DNA from: Agrobacterium tumefaciens str. B6
GTDB taxonomy: Bacteria; Pseudomonadota; Alphaproteobacteria; Rhizobiales; Rhizobiaceae
Direction: 5' to 3'
NCBI RefSeq assembly: GCF_001541315.1
Contig: NZ_LMVK01000011.1
Span: 51,413 to 115,412, forward strand
DNA length: 64,000 bases
Position numbers and translations under genes: made by a program
The notes under the pieces: generated by a model
Databases searched by the model: none
What the model was told of the DNA's origin: nothing
What the model saw: the letters and a program-made list of their open reading frames with translations, nothing else
In this document: positions 8,610-17,721 of the stretch, one piece after another
Numbering within the stretch: the stretch's first letter is position 1
Layout: each line of letters begins with the position of its first letter

Positions 8610-9358
8610 CAGGATATTCCTTTCGAACCGAGATAGGCTTCACGGACTTTGGGATTGTGTTCGATATCGCCGACGCTGCCTTCCGCCAGAACCTCGCCCA
8701 GATGAAGGACGGTGATGCGCTCGGCGATTTCACGCACGAAACCCATGTCGTGCTCGACGACGATAATGGTGTGGCGGCCTTTGAGATTTTTGATGATCTT
8801 GGCTGTCTTGCGGGTTTCCGCCTGGGTCATGCCAGCCGTCGGCTCGTCCAGCAGGATGACCTTGGGGTCCTGCACGATGAGCATGCCCAGTTCCAGCCAT
8901 TGCGTCTGGCCGTGGCTGAGATAGGCGGCGGTCAAGTCCGCTTCGGCTTCCAGGCCGGTCAGCGCGAGCGCCTCATCAACGCGGTTTGTCTCCGCACGCG
9001 AAAACCCGAACCGGAGATTGGCGAACACCGATGGATTGCGGCAATTGGCCACTTCCAGATTCTGCCGCACGGTGAGATCACGGAAAACGCTGGGGATCTG
9101 GAATTTTCGGCCGATCCCGGCGCGGGCGATCCTGTGTTCGGGCCAGTTGGTGATGTCGGTATCGTAAACAAAGACCTTGCCCTGCGTGCTACGGGTCTTG
9201 CCGCTGATGAGATCCATCAGGGTCGTCTTGCCGGCGCCGTTCGCGCCGAGCAACACCCGCAATTCACCATCACGGACGGTGATGCTGACATTGTTGACGG
9301 CTCTGAAACCGCCGAAATCGACGCCGAGACCGTCGATGGTCAACGCGATTGCACTCAT
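8609..9358 (-). CDS. urtD: Urea/amide ABC transporter ATP-binding protein (UrtD/LivG type)
   Basis: 249 residues: Walker A GANGAGKTT near residue 38, the UrtD/LivG hallmark GIGRKFQIPSVFRDLTVRQN near 75-95, signature LSHGQTQWLELGM, Walker B ILLDEPTAGM and a late His. The start at 9358 (MSAIALTIDG) sits one base after the urtC-like stop; an open frame continues 61 codons upstream, but that stretch is low-complexity antisense of urtC. Translationally coupled to its neighbours. Confidence 0.9.
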   Translation of the reverse strand: MSAIALTIDGLGVDFGGFRAVNNVSITVRDGELRVLLGANGAGKTTLMDLISGKTRSTQGKVFVYDTDITNWPEHRIARAGIGRKFQIPSVFRDLTVRQNLEVANCRNPSVFANLRFGFSRAETNRVDEALALTGLEAEADLTAAYLSHGQTQWLELGMLIVQDPKVILLDEPTAGMTQAETRKTAKIIKNLKGRHTIIVVEHDMGFVREIAERITVLHLGEVLAEGSVGDIEHNPKVREAYLGSKGIS

Positions 9359-9359
9359 A

Positions 9360-10499
9360 TCACAATGCCTCACTTTGTTGCTGCAACGATGGAGACGACG
9401 CTGATGGCTTAAGGCGGCGGACGAGCTGCCGCAGAACATCATGCGCGACGCCGCCGAGGCCACGCGGCATGAACAGGACGACGAGGACGAAGATGAGGCC
9501 GATGATCGCTTTCCACGCCTCCACCAGTGCTTCGGTTTCACTCACCTCGGCCTCGATCATGTTGATCAGGATCGCGCCGATGCAGGCGCCGAGCAGGGAG
9601 GAGCGCCCGCCGACGGCAGCCCAGACGACCATGGTCACCGAGAAAGACAGGTCCATGAAGGTGGGTGAGGCAAACTCCGCGACGACCACGTAAAGCATGC
9701 CGGCAACACCTGCGATCGCCGCCGAAATGACAAAAAAGAACACCTGGTAGAGTGAGACGTCGAAGCCGAGATAACGGGCGCGGACCTGATCGTCGCGGAT
9801 CGCCTGCAGGATCGTGCCCGCGCGGGTCTCCACCACAAGACGCGCTCCGATGAGCGCCAGCGACAGGCATATGGCACACAGATAATAGGTCGCCCGGCTG
9901 TAAGGGTCGAATTCAATGCCGCCGATCGTCAGCCAGCCGAGGTCCGTCAGACCGTTGAAGCCATTTGTCACCGGTTGCGCATCGACCATGACGAGACGCA
10001 CGAGCAGAACGAGTGCCAGCGTGATGATCGACACGAAGACACCGGAGATGCGTTTGCGGAAAACCAGCATGCCGAGTGCGCCGGCGATCATCACGGGAAG
10101 CACGATGCCGAGCACGAGGCCCACCGTCTGACTTTGAAACGGAAGCCAGAGGAAAGAGCCCTTGTTGATGCAGCATAGTTCCGTCGGTGCGCCGGGTTCG
10201 GCGTTCCATAGCATGAAATCGGGAACAGGCCTGTCGGAGCCCTGTTGCAGACTGGTCGCGCTGGACAGCTTCAGCGACATGGCGAGCATGTAGGCGCCGA
10301 GACCGAAGAACAGCCCCTGACCGAGATTGAGAATGCCCGCATATCCCCATGTCAGTGCGATGGCGACGCCGAGCATGCCATAGACAAGATACTTGGAGAT
10401 ACGGTTCAGCCAGAATTCGTCACCGAAAAAGGGTGCTGCAAAGATCAGCGCGATGAAGACGACATAGGCGGCGATCTGGAATTTTCGTTCGATGCTCAT
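9360..10499 (-). CDS. urtC: Urea/amide ABC transporter permease (UrtC/LivM type)
   Basis: A 379-residue LivM-like permease with about ten membrane segments, the characteristic GYAGILNLGQGLFFGLGAYM segment near residue 50-70, and a variable periplasmic loop (residues about 80-130) containing a Cys pair (ELCCINKG). The C-terminal LFMPRGLGGVAHDVLR is typical. It starts 1 base after the urtB-like stop and works as a heterodimer with UrtB. Confidence 0.9.
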   Translation of the reverse strand: MSIERKFQIAAYVVFIALIFAAPFFGDEFWLNRISKYLVYGMLGVAIALTWGYAGILNLGQGLFFGLGAYMLAMSLKLSSATSLQQGSDRPVPDFMLWNAEPGAPTELCCINKGSFLWLPFQSQTVGLVLGIVLPVMIAGALGMLVFRKRISGVFVSIITLALVLLVRLVMVDAQPVTNGFNGLTDLGWLTIGGIEFDPYSRATYYLCAICLSLALIGARLVVETRAGTILQAIRDDQVRARYLGFDVSLYQVFFFVISAAIAGVAGMLYVVVAEFASPTFMDLSFSVTMVVWAAVGGRSSLLGACIGAILINMIEAEVSETEALVEAWKAIIGLIFVLVVLFMPRGLGGVAHDVLRQLVRRLKPSASSPSLQQQSEAL

Positions 10500-10500
10500 G

Positions 10501-11394
10501 TTAGCGCCCCTTGAACGAGAACAGCCCGCTGGGCTTGACGAGAATCACAATGATGACGACCCCGAAAACCACCGCGCGCGCCAGAATGTCGTTCGTGCCG
10601 ATGGCCACCAGTGCATTGATCTCGCCGAGAAGCCCTGAAGACAGGGCGGTGCCGAACAGGCTGCCGACACCGCCTGTCACCACGACCATGAAGCCGTCGA
10701 CCACCATCGTTGTGCCCATGTCAGGGAAAACAGTCTTGAAGCCGGACATCATCACGCCGGCGACGCCGGCGAGACCGGAACCGAAGGCGAAGGTCAGGGC
10801 GTTGATGCGTTTCACGTCTATGCCGCAGGCCGCAGCCATTTTTGGATTGCGGATGATGGCGCGAACCTGCATGCCCGCCGTGGTTCGGTAGAGTATGAAC
10901 CACGTCGCCAGCGTCAGCACGGCAGTCACCACAATGATGAAGGTGCGGTAGGCGTTGATGTCGGCATCGGCGAGCCGGAACGTGCCCTGCAGATAAGAAG
11001 GCACCGCGACGTTTTGCAGTCCGGCTCCAAGGCCTTCGATGTGAATACCGAAAAAAGTGAGGCCAAATTCCAGCCTTACCGCCTGCTGCAGAAGGATGGC
11101 GATGCCCCAGGTGGCAAGCAGCGTATCCAGCAGGCGGCCGTAGAGCCGCCGCACGACCACCCGTTCTATCGCCAGGCCAAGCAGGGCGGTGATGACGAAG
11201 GCAAGCGGTATTGCGAGCAGAAGACTGGTTTTAAGCCAGATGCCCGAGAGAACGGCGACATATGCACCGATCATGACCATTTCGCCGTGGGCCATGTTGA
11301 TGACGCCCATGGCGCCGTATGTGATGGCGAGACCAAGTGCCACCAGAAGAAGGATCGAGCCGAGACTGAGGCCGATGAAAAGAATATCGAGCAT
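10501..11394 (-). CDS. urtB: Urea/amide ABC transporter permease (UrtB/LivH type)
   Basis: 297 residues from MLDILFIGLSLGS, with the LivH-type signature YGAMGVINMAHGEMVMIGAY near residue 27-46, about eight membrane segments and a C-terminal KPSGLFSFKGR. A much longer open frame upstream is not real, because it overlaps the urtA-like gene out of frame. The start at 11394 is preceded by GGTGG; an in-frame ATG at 11409 is possible. The gap to the urtA-like stop is about 154 bases, which could hold a processing site. Confidence 0.88.
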   Translation of the reverse strand: MLDILFIGLSLGSILLLVALGLAITYGAMGVINMAHGEMVMIGAYVAVLSGIWLKTSLLLAIPLAFVITALLGLAIERVVVRRLYGRLLDTLLATWGIAILLQQAVRLEFGLTFFGIHIEGLGAGLQNVAVPSYLQGTFRLADADINAYRTFIIVVTAVLTLATWFILYRTTAGMQVRAIIRNPKMAAACGIDVKRINALTFAFGSGLAGVAGVMMSGFKTVFPDMGTTMVVDGFMVVVTGGVGSLFGTALSSGLLGEINALVAIGTNDILARAVVFGVVIIVILVKPSGLFSFKGR

Positions 11395-11548
11395 AACGCC
11401 ACCGTTCATGAGAAGGGCGGGCCAGACTTTTTCCTGCTCCTTGCCAATCCCGAAGCGGGTTGACGCCACGCAGAGGAAAAAACGCAGATCCGCCTTGCCG
11501 AGACACGGTCCCACCAGGCATGCCTGGCGGGACGATGCGGGGAAGGGA

Positions 11549-12799
11549 TCAGCCCTTGAGCTTGGTTGCGTCGAGACCGTTGACGGTGCAGAAGAGATTG
11601 CTTTCCGTCTCGCCATAGGCCGAATAGGGTAACGGCTTGATCGGCGCCGGATAGGCGTTGACGACCTTGCTTTGGCCATCCGGCTGCCATTGCCCGATGC
11701 GCGGTGTCAGCCAGCAATGCAGGTTGTCGGGGTCGGTCGTCACCTTGCCGCCGGGCGCGTCATAGGTCTGGCCGCGTATGCCGGCCCGGATCGCATCGGC
11801 AGACAGATCGCCGGATTTCTCGACTGCCTGTTTCCACAGAAATACCTGGAAATAGGCGGCCTCAAGCGAATGGTATGTCACGGCTTTCGGGTCGTTTACG
11901 AATTTTCTGAAGCGCTCGATGAAGCTTTTGTTCGCAGGCGTTTCGATCGACATGAAATAGGGGAACGATGTGTAGCTGCCCGCCGCATATTCGGCCCCCA
12001 TGGCCGCGATCTCGATTTCGGATGTCACTGTCGCGCAGATCGGGATTGTCTCCTGCGACAGTCCCTGGTTCTTGAATTCTCGATAGAAGGCGATGATCGA
12101 GTCGCCGACAACGTTGGAGAGAACAACGTCCGCGCCGGACTCCTTGATCTTGCTGACCATGACCGCCCACTCCGAGTGGCCGAGTTCCAGATATTCGTCC
12201 GCCACCCATTCTGCCCCGGCCGCCTCGATGAGTTTCTTGGAAACCTTCGCCATCTCGCGCGGATAGACATAGTTCGAGCCAACGATGAAGAACTTCTTCT
12301 TGCCCAGTTTCTCCACGATCCAGGGAATGTAATTGGAGAGCTGCTGGTTCGGAACTGCACCCGAATAGACAACGTTACGGGAGCACTCGAAGCCTTCATA
12401 ATGCGTCTGGTAAAACAGCATTGCGCCGCGTCGTTCGAAGATCGGCAGTACGGCCTTGCGGCTGGCGGAGGTGTGGCAACCGAACACGGTGGAGATCTTG
12501 TCCTTGAGGATCAGTTTCGAGGCCTTTTCGCTAAAGGTCTTCGGATCGGAGGCACCGTCTTCAACGACGACCTCGACCTGCCGACCGAGCACGCCGCCGG
12601 CCGCGTTGATTTCGGCCACGGCCATCATGACGCCGTTGGCCAGAAGCTTTTCAGCCACGGAAAGGCCACCCGTCTGCGAGTAGAGCGCGCCGACCTTGAT
12701 GGCATCGGCGGCAAAGGCCCGGCCGCCGAGAGCCGGCAGGGCGAGTGCGGCGGAAGCGGTAGCTGCGGTTTTCAGAAATTCACGTCTGTTGAACACCAT
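11549..12799 (-). CDS. urtA: Urea/short-chain amide binding protein (UrtA/FmdD/AmiC-like), Tat-exported
   Basis: 416 residues. The N-terminus MVFNRREFLKTAATASA has a twin-arginine signal with an AFA cleavage region. The body is a type I periplasmic binding fold with the UrtA/AmiC hallmarks GVLGRQVEVVVEDGASDP, STVFGCHTSASRKAVLP, LFYQTHYEGFECS and GSNYVYPREM. The start at 12799 is supported by GGGGAACC about 8 bases upstream and the signal peptide. It heads the transporter genes and follows a leader terminator. It is about 30-40% similar by eye to the AmiC-like protein upstream, but unlike AmiC it has an export signal. Confidence 0.9.
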   Translation of the reverse strand: MVFNRREFLKTAATASAALALPALGGRAFAADAIKVGALYSQTGGLSVAEKLLANGVMMAVAEINAAGGVLGRQVEVVVEDGASDPKTFSEKASKLILKDKISTVFGCHTSASRKAVLPIFERRGAMLFYQTHYEGFECSRNVVYSGAVPNQQLSNYIPWIVEKLGKKKFFIVGSNYVYPREMAKVSKKLIEAAGAEWVADEYLELGHSEWAVMVSKIKESGADVVLSNVVGDSIIAFYREFKNQGLSQETIPICATVTSEIEIAAMGAEYAAGSYTSFPYFMSIETPANKSFIERFRKFVNDPKAVTYHSLEAAYFQVFLWKQAVEKSGDLSADAIRAGIRGQTYDAPGGKVTTDPDNLHCWLTPRIGQWQPDGQSKVVNAYPAPIKPLPYSAYGETESNLFCTVNGLDATKLKG

Positions 12800-13047
12800 C
12801 TTGGTTCCCCTTTTTTTGATTGGCGCACGCAGCGGCATTGCCCGGCTCAGGGCCGGGGCTTTCATGCCGAAACAGTATTGGAGGGCTGACGTCACTGTCA
12901 GCAGACAACAAAAAACCCGCGAGGCTTGTCACAGCCTGCGGGCACCTTTGCCATCACCGCATCACGGCTACGCCGCGTGCAACATCGGCACATGGCTTCA
13001 AAGAAGAAGGGATGTGCCGGAGGTGTTCGTCTGGAACACTTGAAAAA
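12800..13047 (-). promoter_or_regulatory. urtA leader: probable AmiR (ANTAR)-controlled attenuator
   Basis: This 248-base untranslated stretch separates amiR from urtA and contains an intrinsic terminator at 12909-12941. It has several GC-rich inverted repeats upstream (around 12950-13000). ANTAR proteins bind paired stem-loops, the second of which overlaps the terminator 5' arm. The terminator loop here is about 6 bases (GTGACA between AGGCT and AGCCT), but I could not define the first hairpin with confidence. Confidence 0.6.
12909..12941 (-). terminator. Intrinsic terminator/attenuator in the urtA leader
   Basis: On the minus strand a stem CCCGCAGGCT / AGCCTCGCGGG (plus-strand positions 12916-12926 and 12932-12941) with a six-base loop is followed by a run of T (A run at 12910-12915). 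It lies about 110 bases before the urtA start and after amiR. It is either an operon terminator or, more likely given the adjacent ANTAR regulator, a regulated attenuator. Confidence 0.8.
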
Positions 13048-13656
13048 CTAATCATGTTTTGGGGGTGGGCGCAAGAGCTGTTCGGCGCTTATAATTGAAT
13101 TGGCGATTTCATCAATCGGAACGCGTCGGGCCATCGCCTCCTCGCGCATTTGGCGGTACGCTTCACTTTCGCTCGTGCCGCGCTTGGCCATCAAAATTGC
13201 CTTTGCCCGAGCGAGCTTCTGGTCTCCGAGAACCTTGCGCTTGTATTTGCGCGCCTCCTTGACGAGCTTTTGGCGCTCGAGCCAGAGGCTGCGGGCAATG
13301 GCGAGATTGGTGAGCAAGCCAAACGGTTTGATCGGTCTTTCGACAATGGCGAGTGCGCCGCTTTCCAACACGATCTGCAACGTCGAAGGGTTTTCGTAAC
13401 CGACGATGGCCAACATCGTCGGAGCCGGATTGGGGAGGCATTTCAGCAGGCGTTCGATTTCCGGTCGCGCCTCATCTTCCATTGCGAGGAAGACCACATC
13501 TGTGCCAAGCGGCAATTCGGCAGGCACGGGCCAGAGGCAATTGACGGTGCAGCCGATACGCCGCAGGTGATCGACCAGAAACTCCCCTTCGGACGTCCGG
13601 GGATGAATAACAAGAACCTTGAGATCCCGCAAATCTCTAAGAAGGGCGAAAGACAT
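13048..13656 (-). CDS. amiR: AmiR/NasT-type ANTAR transcription antiterminator
   Basis: 202 residues: an N-terminal pseudo-receiver (LKVLVIHPRTSEGEFLVDHL...) lacking the canonical phospho-acceptor Asp environment, a central coiled coil (SLWLERQKLVKEARKYKRKV) and a C-terminal ANTAR RNA-binding domain (AKAILMAKRGTSESEAYRQM) near residues 140-195. The start has GAGGGAG about 6 bases upstream and lies 11 bases after amiC. In Pseudomonas, AmiR lets RNA polymerase read through a leader terminator when inducer releases it from AmiC. The terminators in the amiC and urtA leaders fit the same mode. Confidence 0.92.
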   Translation of the reverse strand: MSFALLRDLRDLKVLVIHPRTSEGEFLVDHLRRIGCTVNCLWPVPAELPLGTDVVFLAMEDEARPEIERLLKCLPNPAPTMLAIVGYENPSTLQIVLESGALAIVERPIKPFGLLTNLAIARSLWLERQKLVKEARKYKRKVLGDQKLARAKAILMAKRGTSESEAYRQMREEAMARRVPIDEIANSIISAEQLLRPPPKHD

Positions 13657-13667
13657 GTTGCTCCCTC

Positions 13668-14819
13668 TCAGACCTTGACACGATGCGGAAAAGTCTGCGT
13701 CAGGTCCGGGCGATATTCGCGCATGAAGGGATCTGGCGCCACGCGCAGCGAAGGATCGTAGACGATGTCATAGCCGCCCTGCGCGTTCACCCTTGCCACT
13801 CGCGGCCAAAGGTGCGTGTGGTTGGTTAGCCGGTCTACTTTCACAGCGCCCTGCGGGGCATCGTACTCGACTTCATATAGGGCTGGCAGCAACTGCTCAA
13901 GACCGTCGCTCCCCGCTTGCTGCAACGCCGCTGCATAAAGATAAACCTGGAAATAAGCTGCTTCTGCCGGGGCGGTCGGTAGCATCTCCCGTCCATATTG
14001 CCGCTGGAAAGCGTCGACGAAGGCGCGGGCGCGGGGCGTGTTGAGCGAGGCAAAGAATGGGGCGGCCGTAATATGGCCTTCGGCGACGTCCGGTCGCATG
14101 CGGATCACGTCGGCCTCGCTGGTCGATTGGCTTGCGATCGGCATTGTCGCTGAATTAAAGCCCGCTTCCTTGAAAGCTGTATAGAACGGGATGATGCCGT
14201 CGCCTACGATCGTCGAATAGATGACATCAGGCCTGGCTGCCTCGATGTGACGGATTATCCTGGCGATATCTTCAGTTTTGAGGTTCAGCGGGACGTACAT
14301 CTCGTCGAGGACTTGACCTCCGATTTGAAGGAAGAGATCGCTGATCGTCCGGTTTGATTCATAAGGATAGACGTAGTTCGAACCGACGAGAAAAACCCGC
14401 TTTCCGTAGCGCGTGGTCAGGAAATCAACCAGTTGAACGGAGTTTTGATTAGGGGCGGCGCCGGTGTAGATGCAATGCCGGGAGTATTCAAATCCCTCGT
14501 ATAGTGTCGGATAGAACAGTAACGCATTACGAGCCTCGATGACGGGCAAAGCGGCTTTGCGGGTGCTCGACATATGGCAACCGAAAACCACTCGGACCCT
14601 GTCTTCATCGCAAAGCTTGACCGCAAGTTCTTTATACAGGTTGGGTGTTGATCGTGGATCATAGGCCACAGGTTCGATCGCTCGGCCAAGCACCCCACCA
14701 GCCGCGTTGATTTCAGCGATCGCCAGTAGGCACGCCGCCCTCTGGGTACTCTCCACGGCTCCAGTCACGCCCGTTTCAGAGAAAAGCACACCGACCCGCC
14801 AATTTTCTGAAGTCATCAT
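13668..14819 (-). CDS. amiC: AmiC-like amide-sensing negative regulator (cytoplasmic binding-protein fold)
   Basis: 383 residues of a type I periplasmic-binding fold with no signal peptide (MMTSENWRVGVLFSETG), so it is cytoplasmic. Hallmarks shared with the UrtA-like receptor: EINAAGGVLGRAIEPV, VVFGCHMSSTRKAALP, LFYPTLYEGFEYSRH, GSNYVYPYESNR. In the Pseudomonas paradigm AmiC sequesters AmiR until an amide binds. ATG codons at 14819 and 14816 are both preceded by GGTGG; an upstream TTG is also in frame. The gene directly precedes amiR and follows a terminator hairpin only about 15 bases away. Confidence 0.9.
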   Translation of the reverse strand: MMTSENWRVGVLFSETGVTGAVESTQRAACLLAIAEINAAGGVLGRAIEPVAYDPRSTPNLYKELAVKLCDEDRVRVVFGCHMSSTRKAALPVIEARNALLFYPTLYEGFEYSRHCIYTGAAPNQNSVQLVDFLTTRYGKRVFLVGSNYVYPYESNRTISDLFLQIGGQVLDEMYVPLNLKTEDIARIIRHIEAARPDVIYSTIVGDGIIPFYTAFKEAGFNSATMPIASQSTSEADVIRMRPDVAEGHITAAPFFASLNTPRARAFVDAFQRQYGREMLPTAPAEAAYFQVYLYAAALQQAGSDGLEQLLPALYEVEYDAPQGAVKVDRLTNHTHLWPRVARVNAQGGYDIVYDPSLRVAPDPFMREYRPDLTQTFPHRVKV

Positions 14820-14833
14820 CGCCACCAAAAAAT

Positions 14834-14867
14834 AAAAAAAGCCCCCGCCCGTTTCCGGTCGAGAGCT
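14834..14867 (-). terminator. Intrinsic terminator/attenuator in the amiC leader
   Basis: The minus strand folds as AGCTCTCG-A-CCG, GAAA tetraloop, CGG-G-CGGGGGCT (plus-strand 14840-14867) with one internal mismatch, followed by seven T (14834-14840). The U tract ends about 15 bases before the amiC start codon, so it would stop amiCR transcription unless antiterminated. This suggests that AmiR controls its own operon as well as urtA. Confidence 0.8.
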
Positions 14868-15117
14868 ACCCTGCCCATGGATATCAGCGGCTCACTTAAG
14901 CCTGTTGTCGCATGATGTCAGTTTCCTCGTTCGGTGACAATAGCCAAAGGATGACCCTTGATCGTTGTCCTGGAGTTGGGTGCCAGCGGTGATCGCCAGC
15001 ATGCCCGTTAGTCTTTTACAACGCATACGCCTTGAGCTGATCGTCAAGCCTTATGAGGTGGTCGCCGAACGGTCCTTCAATTTTCGGGGGTATCGCTCAA
15101 GCGGTTAGGTCTGTCTG
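14868..15117. other. Intergenic: probable amiC promoter region
   Basis: About 250 bases with no open frame that looks real. The minus-strand promoter of amiCR must lie here; no convincing -35/-10 pair could be picked by eye. On the plus strand this abuts the transposase remnant. Confidence 0.3.
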
Positions 15118-15240
15118 GACGTGTTCGAGCAGATCAAAATGATCTACAACCCCAAATGAGAGCACACCAGGATCAGGATGCTGCCGCCCGTCGAGTTCGA
15201 GAAGCGGTAGAATATCCAACCCGAGGGTGCCTAAAAAACT
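15118..15240 (+). pseudogene. C-terminal remnant of an IS3-family transposase
   Basis: In frame from 15118 the sequence reads DVFEQIKMIYNPK, stop, EHTRIRMLPPVEFEKR, stop, NIQPEGV. This matches the conserved C-terminal end of IS3-group transposases (YIEMFYNPxRxHxxxxxLSPVEFE), with two internal stops. Only the last 40 codons are left. It ends just before the oxidoreductase gene and is one of several scars in this patchwork. Confidence 0.75.
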
Positions 15241-15268
15241 CGGGACTATTGAACGAGGGATGCACCTT

Positions 15269-15931
15269 ATGATGACGATCAAACGCATCGCGCTGGCAAG
15301 CCGCCCATTGGCCGAGCCATCGCATGAAAATTTCCGACTTGAGGACGCCGAGTTGCGCGAAGCAGCCGAGGGCGATGTCACGGTCCGTGTTCTCTATCTT
15401 TCGCTCGACCCTTACATGCGTGGGCGTATGAGCGACGCCAAATCCTATGCCGCGCCTGTACCCGTCGACGGCATCATGGAGGGCGAGACGATCTGCGAAG
15501 TTGTGAAGTCGAGGCACAATGGTTTCGGGCCTGGCGACATCGTGCGCGGGCGGACCGGTTGGTGTACGGGCGCGGTCATCAATGGGGACTTGCTACGAAA
15601 GGTCGAGACGCACGGCGCGCCGGTCACGACCGCGATCGGCGTACTCGGCATGCCGGGATTTACTGCATGGAGTGGTCTGAAGTTCATTGGCAAACCGAAA
15701 CAGGGTGAGACGGTCGCGGTCGCTGCAGCCTCTGGGCCCGTGGGTTCGATGGTCGGAGAGCTTGCAAAGCTTTACGGGGCGAGGGCAGTCGGTATAGCTG
15801 GTGGACCCGACAAGTGTGCGTTCGTCAAGGGTGAACTTGGCTTCGACAGCGTGGTTGATCATCGCTCGGAGGATTTCGTACGCGATTTGAACGCTGCCTC
15901 TCCAAACGGGATTGATGTCTATTTCGAGAAA
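15269..15931 (+). pseudogene. NADP-dependent medium-chain oxidoreductase (YncB/CurA-like), truncated
   Basis: The first 220 or so residues match zinc-independent MDR reductases: SLDPYMRGRMSDAKSYA, GWCTGAVINGDLLRK, VLGMPGFTAWSGLKFIG, the nucleotide-binding AAASGPVGSMVGELAKLYG, and NGIDVYFE. At the point where the family continues with ENVGG (base about 15931) the sequence switches to unrelated lysine-rich coding in another frame, so about 110 C-terminal residues are lost. The reading frame continues to 16129 only as a nonsense tail. Start chosen at ATG 15269 (GAGGG nine bases upstream); 15272 is equivalent. Confidence 0.85.
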
Positions 15932-16524
15932 CGCGAAAGCGGGAAGAAGAAAAGAAGCAAGACCCCAAACCTGGTCCTCAACCAGTCCCCCCTCCGCCTC
16001 TCGGTCCAAGCACTAGGGTTGATGATAAGAAAAGACGACGTAAAAAATGTCTTATCGGCCCTTACGACGAAATTAAAGAGGAGTGTTCAGGCGCAGGCGA
16101 CTACGCCCACCACGTTGTCGCCGACATGACATACCGTCTGGGCGATCGTCCAGGCAAAGTAACGACGGAGAGAGTGCCTAACGCTCCTACCGAAGGCGAA
16201 GGTGAGTCAATTTGCCTGACTGAAGCCCAACACAGCAGAAAAAACGGCTCTGGCGGTGTGCACGAACTAACCAGGAACGAACTGAAAGGGATTGATCATC
16301 CGGATTTCCCGGGAACAGCTCCTATGGAAGATATCTTGTTAGCGTCTCAAGATGCGCTACTGGCAACCAATGGAATCGACAAAGCCTGTGCAGAAGCGGC
16401 GAATGCCCGGGCGGAAGAACAGGTGAAGAAGAAGACAGGCCTTTCCGCTCCGGGAAGGACGAAGGAAAAACCGCTTCCAACGGGCAAAATCGCTGATGTA
16501 CTTCGTGCTGGAAAATACCCGTAA
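15929..16524 (+). pseudogene. Orphan C-terminal toxin domain, T6SS/polymorphic-effector type (HHxxxD nuclease-like)
   Basis: In the frame of the stop at 16522-16524 coding is open from 15916: a basic, proline-rich linker (PGPQPVPPPPLGPSTRV, then KKRRRKKCLIGPYDEI), then GDYAHHVVADMTYRLGDRPG, VPNAPTEGEGESICLTEAQH and GGVHELTR. The AHHxxxD segment followed by a conserved ICL...H...H pattern is characteristic of nuclease-like C-terminal domains of PAAR/DUF4150-type secreted effectors in Rhizobiaceae (Ntox15/AHH-like). No N-terminal delivery part or convincing start precedes it, so it is a tip fragment. The exact family is uncertain. Confidence 0.6.
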
Positions 16525-16539
16525 AAAGGAGAGACCTTC

Positions 16540-17709
16540 TTGGATGACATTCCGAATGACGAGCAAGATTTCGAAGAACTGTACGGTAAATGGGAGCCCA
16601 AATTCTATCAGGCATCCATGGCAGACACCGACCGCCATTTCGCTGCTCTGGTGGGTGGACCGCGTTGGGACGATCCATACACGATCATTCTAATGCGCGA
16701 CACTGTTGAACAAACATTCTCGCGATCGGATGTTCGCAGGGAGTTGCGCGACATCCGCGTGATACCGTCGTCGAAAGACAATGTCGAGCCTTCCTATGTC
16801 ACGATCAGCCTGCAGGGCGACATTTACGTTGTCAGTCCAGACGGTTCACAGCATTTCATTATCCCCGGAACTCAAGCCGAATCCGAGACCGCGCCTGAAA
16901 TCGATTTCCGCTCCATTCTTCCTTATGACAATCGTTGGCTTGTGGCAGGCAGCGAGAACTTCTTGAAGCTCGGAAAAGGCGGGAGTTGGGAGGACGTGTC
17001 TCCGTCGCTTACGACTGAATATCCCTACTCGGGGACTGAATGGGCCATTCTAGGCAAAAACGTCAAAGGTGAGATCTTTATCGTTGCGATCCAGAGACCG
17101 AACCAACGATACTTTACCCTTTACCCGGGCCATCCTCTATATCGAAGTGACATGACGGAAGACGAACGCTTTGAACGGAAAAAGAGATTGAGAGCTGAAA
17201 AGGGTACCCATCCTGTTCTAACGACGCTTTTTACAGGAACACCTGGCAGTTGGAAACGTCAGGAGTTACCTGAACGGATTGCCAAGGCTTCACCACCATA
17301 CGCATGGGTGGCCGCCATCACTTCCGACAAGCAGGGCAATGATTATCTGGTTGGCTCCGACGGTCTGGTCATGATTGGAACACCAGAAAGCGGTTTTTCG
17401 GAGATTTCATCGTTGCCGGATCGCGAAAAGCATTACTCTGATGCTGCTTATCTCGACGGCAAGTTGATCCTCATTGCTGACTCGGAACTGTTTCGTTTCG
17501 ATGGACATTTAGCAAAAACCTTTACACCAAAGGTGAAGCTCCAGCTCGGGAGCAAACGGGTTCAGCCATCAGCGATTTTTGCCCGGGAAGACAGACTGCA
17601 CGTGTTTGATTACGGAAACCGGATCTTTTCTCTCGTTGAGGGAGAATGGAGAGAGTATGCGATTCCAAACGAGTTGCTCGAGCGTCCTTTCAAAGCCAGA
17701 AAGCCGTAG
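16540..17709 (+). CDS. Probable immunity protein of the orphan toxin domain
   Basis: 389 residues starting 15 bases after the toxin stop, with AAAGGAGAG upstream. No signal peptide. The sequence has recurring short beta-strand units of the kind GDIYVVSPDGS, NRWLVAGSENFLKLG, GNDYLVGSDGLVMIG and DGKLILIADSELFRFDG, suggesting a beta-propeller. Its position directly after an effector tip, and large beta-rich immunity proteins known for such toxins, support immunity; there is no catalytic motif. It appears intact and could still protect against the matching toxin. Confidence 0.6.
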   Translation: MDDIPNDEQDFEELYGKWEPKFYQASMADTDRHFAALVGGPRWDDPYTIILMRDTVEQTFSRSDVRRELRDIRVIPSSKDNVEPSYVTISLQGDIYVVSPDGSQHFIIPGTQAESETAPEIDFRSILPYDNRWLVAGSENFLKLGKGGSWEDVSPSLTTEYPYSGTEWAILGKNVKGEIFIVAIQRPNQRYFTLYPGHPLYRSDMTEDERFERKKRLRAEKGTHPVLTTLFTGTPGSWKRQELPERIAKASPPYAWVAAITSDKQGNDYLVGSDGLVMIGTPESGFSEISSLPDREKHYSDAAYLDGKLILIADSELFRFDGHLAKTFTPKVKLQLGSKRVQPSAIFAREDRLHVFDYGNRIFSLVEGEWREYAIPNELLERPFKARKP

Positions 17710-17721
17710 ATTGTCGGATGT

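Noticed and set aside
12950..13000. GC-rich inverted repeats considered as a defined first ANTAR hairpin
   Set aside because: Several alternative pairings are equally good by eye and none has a clear A1/G4 hexaloop, so only the terminator is listed as a feature.
15932..16129. Continuation of the oxidoreductase frame as a 300-residue intact protein
   Set aside because: After VYFE the residues have no relation to the family, and the same bases encode the toxin linker and domain in another frame, so the long frame is accidental.
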